Source: an uncultured Oscillospiraceae bacterium
Lineage (GTDB): Bacteria; Bacillota; Clostridia; Oscillospirales; Acutalibacteraceae
NCBI GenBank assembly: GCA_905211675.1
Contig: CAJMBP010000016.1
Coordinates: 1-26,763, forward strand
Length of the DNA: 26,763 bases
Direction: 5' to 3'
The notes beneath the pieces are model-generated. The model ran no database searches. It had not been told where the DNA came from and saw only the letters and a list, made by a program, of their open reading frames with translations. Every line of letters starts with the position of its first letter. The stretch's first letter is position 1. This document shows, in pieces, positions 14,503-21,994 of this stretch. Position numbers and translations under genes: made by a program.

Positions 14503-15516
14503 TTATGTGTTTTTTACGGTGCTTTCACGTATTACAAGCTCAGGCTTCAAAATAATTTTTCGCACCTCAGATGTAGGATTTTCTATCTTGTTAATCAGTT
14601 GCTTTATTGCCATACTTCCAATGGTTCTTGAATGAGTGTCAATCGAAGTAAGGGTAATGGGTAAGCGTGATGAGGAGTCAATGTTGTCATATCCTACAAT
14701 AGCAATATCGTCGGGAATCGACTTTCCGAGTGATTGCACAGCCCTTATAACAGGAAGGCACATATCGTCAAAAAGACAGAAAAATGCGTCAACATTATGT
14801 TCTTTTATAAGTGAAATTGTTGATGCAAAGATGTCGTCGGGCTCGTTTTGACAAAAGCATATCAAATTTTTATCATAGGTGAGCCCCAAAAATTCATGAG
14901 CATCCCGATATCCTGCTATACGGCTTAATGCCTGCGATTTTTCCTTAACGGCACATAAACAGGCAATACGCTTTTTCCCGCATTTTATAAGATGTTCGGT
15001 AGCTAAATAACCTCCCATATGATTATCGCATTTTACAAAGGTTATGTTGTCGCTCGAGGTGGTCGAGCTTCCGCATAGCACAAGCGGAATAGTGGCATCG
15101 TCTTTTCCTTTTATAAAATCAGGAAAAAGCTCTTTAAGAAATGACGGAAAAAGCACAATGCCGTCTACGCGTTGTTCAGACAGCATTTCGATATAGTTAC
15201 GTTCTTTATCGATTGACTGTTCCGAGGAACCCAACATAATATTGTAGCCGTAATCATTGGCGGTGTGAACAATCTCGCTGAGAGTTGCGGTGAAAAACGG
15301 GTTTGTAAGATTTGGTACAACAACGCCGATTGTAAATGATCGGTTATTGATAAGACTGCGCGCGGCATAATTAGGGGTATAACCCATTCTTTTTGCAACC
15401 TCACGAACGTATTTTTTTGTTTCTTCCTTGATCTTGCTGCTGTTATTCATGGTGAGTGACACGGTAGACGGAGACACACCCGCTTCTTTAGCAATATCAT
15501 AAATTGTGACCGACAT
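14503..15516 (-). CDS. LacI-family transcriptional regulator
   Basis: This is a 337-residue LacI/GalR regulator. The N-terminal helix-turn-helix and hinge are clear: TIYDIAKEAGVSPSTVS (4-20), then GYTPNYAARSL. The rest is a periplasmic-binding-protein-like sugar-sensing domain beginning IGVVVPNLTNPFF. The helix after the recognition helix reads LTMNN where many members have RVLN. ATG 15516 has GGAAG six bases upstream. It diverges from the GH106 operon, and the two palindromic operators in the shared region make it the obvious repressor of that operon, with release by a sugar product of the imported glycan. Its own terminator follows. Confidence 0.93.
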   Translation of the reverse strand: MSVTIYDIAKEAGVSPSTVSLTMNNSSKIKEETKKYVREVAKRMGYTPNYAARSLINNRSFTIGVVVPNLTNPFFTATLSEIVHTANDYGYNIMLGSSEQSIDKERNYIEMLSEQRVDGIVLFPSFLKELFPDFIKGKDDATIPLVLCGSSTTSSDNITFVKCDNHMGGYLATEHLIKCGKKRIACLCAVKEKSQALSRIAGYRDAHEFLGLTYDKNLICFCQNEPDDIFASTISLIKEHNVDAFFCLFDDMCLPVIRAVQSLGKSIPDDIAIVGYDNIDSSSRLPITLTSIDTHSRTIGSMAIKQLINKIENPTSEVRKIILKPELVIRESTVKNT

Positions 15517-15558
15517 AATCAGCTTCCTTAAACTTTAATTTTCTTGAATAACATCCAT

Positions 15559-15587
15559 ATTATAGTAAGTCTACCATGTTTTGTATA
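15559..15587 (-). promoter_or_regulatory. Promoter of the LacI-family gene
   Basis: On the minus strand TATAAT (15559-15564) has TATACA (15582-15587, 4/6 match to TTGACA) 17 bp upstream. It is 42 bp before the start codon. The perfect operator palindrome lies about 24 bp upstream of the -35, compatible with autoregulation. Confidence 0.6.
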
Positions 15588-15595
15588 TGTTTGCA

Positions 15596-15610
15596 AGGGC
15601 TTAAAGCCCT
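15596..15610. other. Short GC-rich dyad beside the operator
   Basis: AGGGCT-TAA-AGCCCT (15596-15610) is a perfect 6-bp inverted repeat that abuts the operator palindrome at 15611. No gene ends here, so it is not a terminator. It may be a second protein-binding site. Confidence 0.35.
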
Positions 15611-15626
15611 ATTAAATCGATTTAAT
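15611..15626. promoter_or_regulatory. LacI-type operator, 16-bp perfect palindrome
   Basis: ATTAAATCGATTTAAT is perfectly palindromic with the central CG expected of LacI-family operators. It lies between the divergent regulator and hydrolase promoters. Confidence 0.6.
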
Positions 15627-15720
15627 GATTTAAAAATTAAATACCTTAAAATTGTTAATATTGCACAAATTTAATAAAATTATTTTTTTCACATAAGTAA
15701 TTTAATGATAAAAAAACTTA

Positions 15721-15736
15721 ATTAAACCGATTGACT
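15721..15736 (+). promoter_or_regulatory. Second LacI-type operator over the GH106 operon -35
   Basis: ATTAAACCGATTGACT matches the perfect palindrome at 15611 in 13 of 16 positions, keeping the central CG. Its last six bases are the -35 box, so a bound repressor would block RNA polymerase directly. Confidence 0.6.
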
Positions 15737-15759
15737 TAATTGAGATTTTGTGTTATTAT
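15731..15759 (+). promoter_or_regulatory. Promoter of the GH106-GH13-GH51-importer operon
   Basis: TTGACT (15731-15736) and TATTAT (15754-15759) have a 17-bp spacer, and TGT just before the -10 gives an extended -10 element. The leader to GTG 15802 is about 35 bases. Confidence 0.72.
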
Positions 15760-15801
15760 ATTTACATAAAAGTATTTTTAACTGCATAAGGGAGTGAAAA
15801 A

Positions 15802-18801
15802 GTGAAAATATGCGGCAAAAATGTGTCTGTCTGTTTTTGGAGTTGGAATAGCGATATTACCCGCGAAGGCATTGACGAACAACTTAAAGATTTTGCTGAC
15901 GGACGCATAGGCGGTGTTGTGATTCATGCGCGCGGCGGTTTGAAAATAGCGTACATGAGTGAAGAATGGTTTGACCTTTTTAAGTATGCCGCAGCCCGTG
16001 CCGCCGAACTCGGAATAGAGGTTTGGATCTACGATGAGGAAGGTTGGCCCAGCGGATTCGGCGGCGGTGCTGTTACCGCACTCGGAGAAGATTATTGGCA
16101 CAAGTGCCTGCGCTATTCCCTTGCCGGAGAATCGCTGCCGTCAAATATATCAGAACGGCAGATTGTGGCGGTATATGATAAAAATTCCGAAGATGAATAT
16201 GTTCGTTGTGAAAACAGTGCATTAAAAAGTATTTCGCAGGACTCAATTGTTTTTTGGTATGAAAAAGACAGTCATTATGTCGATTTGTTGAATCCCGATG
16301 TAACGGCTGAGTTTATAAAGAGCACACACGAAAGATATTACAAAAAGATGGGCGAGTATTTTGGCGCGGTAATAAAAGGATTTTTTACGGATGAACCGCA
16401 ACTGAACAATTCGGGTTACCCGTGGAGCGTATATTTGTGTGATGCTTATAGGAGTAATGAAGGTTCAGATTTATTAGATGAGCTTTGGCTTTTGGCCTTT
16501 GATACCCCTAAGGCAGAAAGGTTCAAACTGCGGTTTTGGAATACAGTGTCAGATTTGTATCATCAAAATTTTGTGCTTCAACTTTCAAATTGGTGTAATA
16601 GGCACGGCGTTGCTCTTACAGGTCATTTTGCGGCAGAGGACGGAATGTGTAGTCAGATTGCCTCGTGCGGTGATCTTATGCGTAATTACAGCGTTATGCA
16701 ACTGCCGGCTATTGACCACCTCGGTTCGCGTGTGGCAAGCCCCGTGCTTATGAAGCAGGCGTCAAGCGTTTCGCGGCAATACGGTGACGGTAATGTTTTA
16801 AGTGAAACATTCGGATGTGCGGGCTGGGGTGTTACTTTTAAACGCCTTGAGTGGATTTGGGGCGCGCAGTCGGTTCTCGGAATTACAAAGCCGTGTTATC
16901 ATTTGTCGGCATATTCTATTGAAGGAAGGCGCAAGCGAGATTATCCGGCGTTTTATTCCTATCAGGAACCTTGGTGGAACGATTTTAAATTATTTGCCGA
17001 TTGGATGCAAAGGCTTAATTCGCTTATGACGCAGGGTGAACGCGAGCTTCATACCCTTGTTATTCCGCCTCAAAGCAGTATTAAGTGTAAATACCAAGAT
17101 GGACTCCGCAATCAAACCGAAATTAAACGCATTTCATCAGAGTTTAGAGAGTTGTCCGAAAATCTGTTGGATATGCAGATTGATTTTGATTACGGCGACG
17201 AGTTCTTACTTTGCCGTGATGCCTTTATTGAGAAGGGATGCTTGCATCTTGGCAATGTGGCGTACGATACGGTTATCCTGTCTGAAACTTCGATAATAGA
17301 CAAACAGCTTTGTACGCTTCTTTGCGATTTTATGAAATCGGGCGGCCGTCTTATAGCAATGAATTGTTTGCCGCGTAATTGGATCGGGGATATGCCTACC
17401 ATTATAGTAAATCGCAGAAATACGTTTGAAAAGTTTGCAGAGCATTTCGGCATAGAACGAACTGTAACTGCGGTAAGAACAGATGACCTGAAACCTGCAA
17501 GCGGATTAAGATTACATACAAGACGCACAGAAAACGGATATCGTGTTCATATTTGGGCTGACGATACATTTTTAACCAAGAAGGTTTTCTTACGCTTTAA
17601 TAAAAAAGCGGCTGTGTATGAGTTGGATTTGTATGACGGAAGCCGAAAAAAATTACCCGTCAAATATTTTGATGACGGTATATTGGTGCCGATAACTGTT
17701 GAGTCATTTACCAATACTGTAATCGAATTTGAAATTACAGATGAACAATTTGATGTACCTAAAGAGCGCATCAAAGCTAAATATACCGTAGATCCGACCG
17801 ATATATATCTTTGCGAAAAAAACGCGCTTACTATTGACTACGCCGAACTTTCGCTCGACGGGGGAAAAACATTTTCTGAGAGTGAGCCTGTAATTCGCCT
17901 GCTTGATAAGATATATGCAAAAATTGACGGCAAAGAACTTGATGTGGCGGTGCGTTACAGCTTTAGCTGTCAGAGTGAATCGGTTGCAAAAACCCTTACA
18001 CTTGCTGTTGAAGACGGTGATTGCGTAGCTATAGAAGTAAACGGCTCTGTTATTACAGACAAACGCGACGGTTGGTGGATAGACCGCTGTATAGGACTTT
18101 ACAAAATCGAAAAGTATGCTGTTAAAGGTTTAAATACCGTAACATTACATTACGCAGTAAAACCTAAGAGAAATTCTTCGGGACTGCTTGAAATGTTTGA
18201 AACAGAGCGCAATCGGTTTTGTTATCCCGTTGAGCCCGACAGTATCTATATTTTGGGCGATTTTGATGTTGTATTCGACGGTAACATAAGTGACAGAGGC
18301 TATTGCTACCGTGTGGGCGACGATTTTACACTGGCGGAACCTACTAAAAAATGTTTGGGTGATCTTACAAAGCAAAATATGTGGTTTTACCGCGGAAATG
18401 TTTGTTATAAAATTGCGGTACCTAAACAGCAAATTAACAATAGAACCGTAATATGCGTAGAAAATTATCACGGCACATTGGTAACACTTGAATACGGCGG
18501 TAAGAAGCTTTATTCGGATAAATGCCCTGCAAGGTTTGATGTTACGGATATATTATCTTTCAACAACGAAGACTGTATCATTACCTTAGTGGGCAGCAAC
18601 CGAAACCTGTTTGGACCGCATCATCATGTTAACGGCGAAAGCTATTTAATTGGTCCCGCTACATTTGAGGGCCGGTGGGATGATCTTACCGGATTTATGG
18701 TTCCTGAACTTTACGGAAAGAATATATGGACCGATAATTACGGTGTTATTCCTTTCGGAATTGAAGAAATTATAGTCGAAATTTCACAAGAAGAACAGTA
18801 A
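15802..18801 (+). CDS. GH106-like glycoside hydrolase (alpha-L-rhamnosidase family), 999 residues
   Basis: This large multidomain protein has an N-terminal TIM-barrel-like domain. Recognisable motifs are CFWSWNSDIT (11-20), GGVVIHARGG (37-46), IYDEEGWPSGFGGG (76-89, a hallmark of GH106-type proteins) and FFTDEPQ (about 192-198), which offers a candidate catalytic acid. The second half (about 560-999) is beta-rich, with sandwich domains and a late galactose-binding-like module. Characterised GH106 members release L-rhamnose, for example from rhamnogalacturonans. This divergent member may cut another linkage. No signal peptide is present, so it acts in the cytoplasm. The GTG start has AAGGGAG (15788-15794) seven bases upstream. 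It is the first gene of the operon. Confidence 0.75.
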   Translation: MKICGKNVSVCFWSWNSDITREGIDEQLKDFADGRIGGVVIHARGGLKIAYMSEEWFDLFKYAAARAAELGIEVWIYDEEGWPSGFGGGAVTALGEDYWHKCLRYSLAGESLPSNISERQIVAVYDKNSEDEYVRCENSALKSISQDSIVFWYEKDSHYVDLLNPDVTAEFIKSTHERYYKKMGEYFGAVIKGFFTDEPQLNNSGYPWSVYLCDAYRSNEGSDLLDELWLLAFDTPKAERFKLRFWNTVSDLYHQNFVLQLSNWCNRHGVALTGHFAAEDGMCSQIASCGDLMRNYSVMQLPAIDHLGSRVASPVLMKQASSVSRQYGDGNVLSETFGCAGWGVTFKRLEWIWGAQSVLGITKPCYHLSAYSIEGRRKRDYPAFYSYQEPWWNDFKLFADWMQRLNSLMTQGERELHTLVIPPQSSIKCKYQDGLRNQTEIKRISSEFRELSENLLDMQIDFDYGDEFLLCRDAFIEKGCLHLGNVAYDTVILSETSIIDKQLCTLLCDFMKSGGRLIAMNCLPRNWIGDMPTIIVNRRNTFEKFAEHFGIERTVTAVRTDDLKPASGLRLHTRRTENGYRVHIWADDTFLTKKVFLRFNKKAAVYELDLYDGSRKKLPVKYFDDGILVPITVESFTNTVIEFEITDEQFDVPKERIKAKYTVDPTDIYLCEKNALTIDYAELSLDGGKTFSESEPVIRLLDKIYAKIDGKELDVAVRYSFSCQSESVAKTLTLAVEDGDCVAIEVNGSVITDKRDGWWIDRCIGLYKIEKYAVKGLNTVTLHYAVKPKRNSSGLLEMFETERNRFCYPVEPDSIYILGDFDVVFDGNISDRGYCYRVGDDFTLAEPTKKCLGDLTKQNMWFYRGNVCYKIAVPKQQINNRTVICVENYHGTLVTLEYGGKKLYSDKCPARFDVTDILSFNNEDCIITLVGSNRNLFGPHHHVNGESYLIGPATFEGRWDDLTGFMVPELYGKNIWTDNYGVIPFGIEEIIVEISQEEQ

Positions 18802-18829
18802 TAAATTTTAAAAAGTGAGGTTTTTTAAA

Positions 18830-20209
18830 ATGGAAATCGCAAGACCGATTATGCCTAAATATGTACCTGACGAGCAGGTGCAAATGGAATCGTGGCATCC
18901 TGATTGGGTAAAAAGCATGGTGATCGCAGAATTGCGAATTGAAAGCGCAACCGAAGAGGGGACCTTTGAAGCGGCTGTCCGTATTTTAGACCATTATGCA
19001 AAAATGGGTGTTAATGCTCTTTGGCTCACACCTATATACGATAAAGGAACTTCTGGTAACGGCTACGGTAATATGGGCATACATACCGTTAATCCCGCGC
19101 TTACAGGTAAGGATACATACGAGGAAAGTTGGAAAGTAGTTAAATGGTTTGTTGACGAAGCCCACAAGCGCGATATCCGCATTATTTTAGACGCTATTGT
19201 TTGGGGCACCGTAAAAGAGAGTCCTTTGGTTGAAAAACACCCCGATTGGTACAGCGGAAAGTTGGTAGTTTGGGACGGTTACAAATGGAACTGGCACAGT
19301 GAGGAACTTAAAAAATGGTATGCCGATCAGATGGTTGATATAGCTTTAAAAACCGGAATTGACGGTTACCGTGTTGATTTAGAGCCGTTTGTAACCGGAC
19401 ATCAGTATATTGCAGGTATTCGTAAAAGATTGCTTGACATGGGCAGAAAGCTTATGTTTATAGCTGAGTGCACCAGCGAGCGTGATGAGGCGTATGATTT
19501 TGATGAACAAATAACAAACGAGGATCCTGAACGTTGGCATATGCACACAATGTTTACCGAGCGTCTTAATATTGTTGATGCGGTTAAAAACGGTCACGGT
19601 CACGGAACAATCTATACTCAGGATCGCGGACTTGGCGGTATGGCAAGATTTTATTGCCTGTGCCTTTCCTGTCACGATAATCCGCGTCCCTGTATTGAAG
19701 GCGATAAAATACGCGCAGGCTATCAGGCAATTTTCGGACCGTATATTCCGCTTTGGTTTATCGGTGAGGAGTGGAATAATCCGCTTGAAACCGGACGGGT
19801 ATTGTTTAATAATGTTATTCGTTGGGATTTAATTGACGAGCCTGAAAACAAAAAGTTTCTTGAAGCAATGACAAATATGATGCGTGTTCGCCGTCTGTAT
19901 CCCGATATTTTTGAATATTTCCCAGACAATCATCGTGAATCGAATATTTGCAAGGTAGAATCAAATTGCAATCTTCAGGCTTACGCGAGATATTTTGGCA
20001 ATCACGGAGTGCTTATATTGCCCAACGTTTCCGATAATGATGTTGTGATAACGGCAGAAATACCGTACGGCGATATGGGACTTAACGATACAGAATATAC
20101 AATAACCGAAATATTGCACGGCTATGATGCAGATACCGACAAAAAGACAGTCAGCGTTAATATTGCTGCGGGAGACATGGCTGTAATATTGATAGAAGCA
20201 GTTAAGTAG
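18830..20209 (+). CDS. Unusual GH13-like (alpha-amylase superfamily) protein, 459 residues
   Basis: The fold motifs of GH13 are visible. MGVNALWLTPIYD (59-71) is the beta-2 strand, GYRVDLEP (179-186) carries nucleophile Asp183, FIAECTS (210-216) the acid/base Glu213 and LSCHDNPRP (279-287) Asp283. Region I, normally DxxxNH, reads DAIVWGT (121-127), lacking Asn-His, and is followed by EKHPDWY, a feature that recalls GlgE-type maltosyltransferases. The catalytic triad is intact, so it should be active, possibly with altered -1 subsite or donor chemistry. ATG 18830 is used because GTGAGG (18815-18820) is its ribosome binding site; an upstream GTG start would use that same sequence as codons. It is cytosolic and sits 28 bp after the GH106-like gene. 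Confidence 0.78.
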   Translation: MEIARPIMPKYVPDEQVQMESWHPDWVKSMVIAELRIESATEEGTFEAAVRILDHYAKMGVNALWLTPIYDKGTSGNGYGNMGIHTVNPALTGKDTYEESWKVVKWFVDEAHKRDIRIILDAIVWGTVKESPLVEKHPDWYSGKLVVWDGYKWNWHSEELKKWYADQMVDIALKTGIDGYRVDLEPFVTGHQYIAGIRKRLLDMGRKLMFIAECTSERDEAYDFDEQITNEDPERWHMHTMFTERLNIVDAVKNGHGHGTIYTQDRGLGGMARFYCLCLSCHDNPRPCIEGDKIRAGYQAIFGPYIPLWFIGEEWNNPLETGRVLFNNVIRWDLIDEPENKKFLEAMTNMMRVRRLYPDIFEYFPDNHRESNICKVESNCNLQAYARYFGNHGVLILPNVSDNDVVITAEIPYGDMGLNDTEYTITEILHGYDADTDKKTVSVNIAAGDMAVILIEAVK

Positions 20210-20220
20210 AGGTTAATATT

Positions 20221-21978
20221 ATGTCAGTAACAGTAGAAATCAAAATTCCGACAAAATGCACTACCGTAGACCCTGCGCTGTTTGGCGGGAATATGGAATC
20301 AACGCGTCAAACCTTTTTCGGCGGTTTGACAGCGCAGTTAATTAACAACCGAAAGTTTTTTGCTGTTACTGACGACAGATTTGAAGGATGGAGCTGCAAG
20401 GGCGATGTAATTTGCGGAAAGGACTTTAGCAAGAGCGTGTGCCGCAGTTATTATCCGTTAATGAATAATGCAGAAATAAAACAACACAGCGACATTCTTT
20501 TTGCTTCAAAGCAAAGAAAATATGAATTTCATTTATGGGCAGAATCTGAAAAAGGCGCTGTTATTACGGTTGAATGGGGCGCCGCATGGCGCGGTGATTT
20601 TACGCTTGCGCCATCTTCCGATGCGCAAAAGCTGTCTGCCGAATTTATTTCAAATGCAGATACCAAGGGTGAATTTTCAATATCTGTGAAGGGGTGTGCG
20701 GCGCTATACTGTGTTTCGCTTATGCCCACAGATAATATAAGCGGAATGCGCAAGGATGTGCTTGATACACTTAAAAAATGCGGGATAACCGCCCTGCGTT
20801 TTCCCGGCGGTTGCTATGCCGAGGTTTATCCGTGGAAAGACGGTCTTTTACCCGTGGATTTTCGCAATCCGATTGATTCGAGTATGTATGACGGTAATTT
20901 TCTTTTTCGCAACACGTACGGTTATGATTGCCACGAAATCGGAACAGATGAGTTTATGCTGCTGTGCCGATACATAGGAGCTAAGCCCGCCTTAACAGTA
21001 CCGATTATAAATTATGATGTAAAAAATGCGGTTGATTGGGTTGAGTATTGTAACGGCGATGAAAGGACCGAATACGGATTATTACGCGAAAGGCGCGGTA
21101 TCAAAGAGCCTTATGGTGTTGAATGCCTATTTGTAGGAAATGAGGTATATTATTTCGATAAAGAGTTAGCCGCAGACGGTAATATTGCAGGAGAAAAGGA
21201 AAAAGCATTTATAAATGCGATTAAAGCGGTTGATTCGTCAATTAAGACGGTTGTGGGTTTTTGCCCCAATATGCCAAAGTGGAGCACAACCTCGCTTAAG
21301 GTATGCGAAAATGCAGCCGACATTATATCGCATCATTACTATTTTACAAACGAATTTGAAGATAATTTTGGAAAAATTACAAATAAGGACGTGCCGGATG
21401 TAGAAAAAAGCTTCCGTGAATCCTTGGATAAAACAAAAGAATTAGCTCTTAAAACCTCGAAAAAATCATGGAATATAAGTGTGGATGAATGGGGTTATGA
21501 CTGGGGAAATCGCGGGCATAATCTTTCTGCCGTAGTTGACAGTATAATATTCCATTTTATCATAAATCATGCTGATGAATACCGTATAAAAAAAGCCTTT
21601 TACTTTCATCCCGTTAATGAGGGATTGGTTAATGTTATGTCAGACAAAACAGAGTTTGACATAATGGGCGAAATTTGGAAAATGCTTAAACTGCATTGCG
21701 GAAACACACTTTGCGAAGTTATGTGTAACAGCGGCGATTTAAGTATTGTTGCAACAAAAAACAACACGCATACATTTTTAACTGTTGTTAACCTAAATAT
21801 TGATAAACCGCAGACGGTTAAGTTTAATGTGTCGGGTATTTCTGAAAAACGGATACATCTTATTCCGGAAGCGGTAAGTACCGAAAATAATAATTTCACA
21901 TTGGATACAATCACTGATTCAATTGATACCGTTACACTTGCACCGGGATCAGTTTCACTTTTAGTTTTCAGAAATTGA
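20221..21978 (+). CDS. GH51-like alpha-L-arabinofuranosidase
   Basis: This 585-residue protein has the GH51 layout. LRFPGGCYAEVYPW (192-205) and EIGTDEFMLLCRYIGAKP (239-256) are family motifs. The acid/base is Glu308 in FVGNEVYYF and the nucleophile is Glu423 in SVDEWGYDW, both at the expected places in the (beta/alpha)8 barrel. A C-terminal beta domain follows. GH51 enzymes usually remove L-arabinofuranosyl side groups from arabinan, arabinoxylan or rhamnogalacturonan side chains. No signal peptide is seen, typical of the family. It is 11 bp downstream of the GH13-like gene, with ribosome binding site AGAGGT. This is the firmest substrate clue in the locus: arabinose-decorated oligosaccharides. 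Confidence 0.85.
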   Translation: MSVTVEIKIPTKCTTVDPALFGGNMESTRQTFFGGLTAQLINNRKFFAVTDDRFEGWSCKGDVICGKDFSKSVCRSYYPLMNNAEIKQHSDILFASKQRKYEFHLWAESEKGAVITVEWGAAWRGDFTLAPSSDAQKLSAEFISNADTKGEFSISVKGCAALYCVSLMPTDNISGMRKDVLDTLKKCGITALRFPGGCYAEVYPWKDGLLPVDFRNPIDSSMYDGNFLFRNTYGYDCHEIGTDEFMLLCRYIGAKPALTVPIINYDVKNAVDWVEYCNGDERTEYGLLRERRGIKEPYGVECLFVGNEVYYFDKELAADGNIAGEKEKAFINAIKAVDSSIKTVVGFCPNMPKWSTTSLKVCENAADIISHHYYFTNEFEDNFGKITNKDVPDVEKSFRESLDKTKELALKTSKKSWNISVDEWGYDWGNRGHNLSAVVDSIIFHFIINHADEYRIKKAFYFHPVNEGLVNVMSDKTEFDIMGEIWKMLKLHCGNTLCEVMCNSGDLSIVATKNNTHTFLTVVNLNIDKPQTVKFNVSGISEKRIHLIPEAVSTENNNFTLDTITDSIDTVTLAPGSVSLLVFRN

Positions 21979-21994
21979 GAAAGGAATGTCGGAT

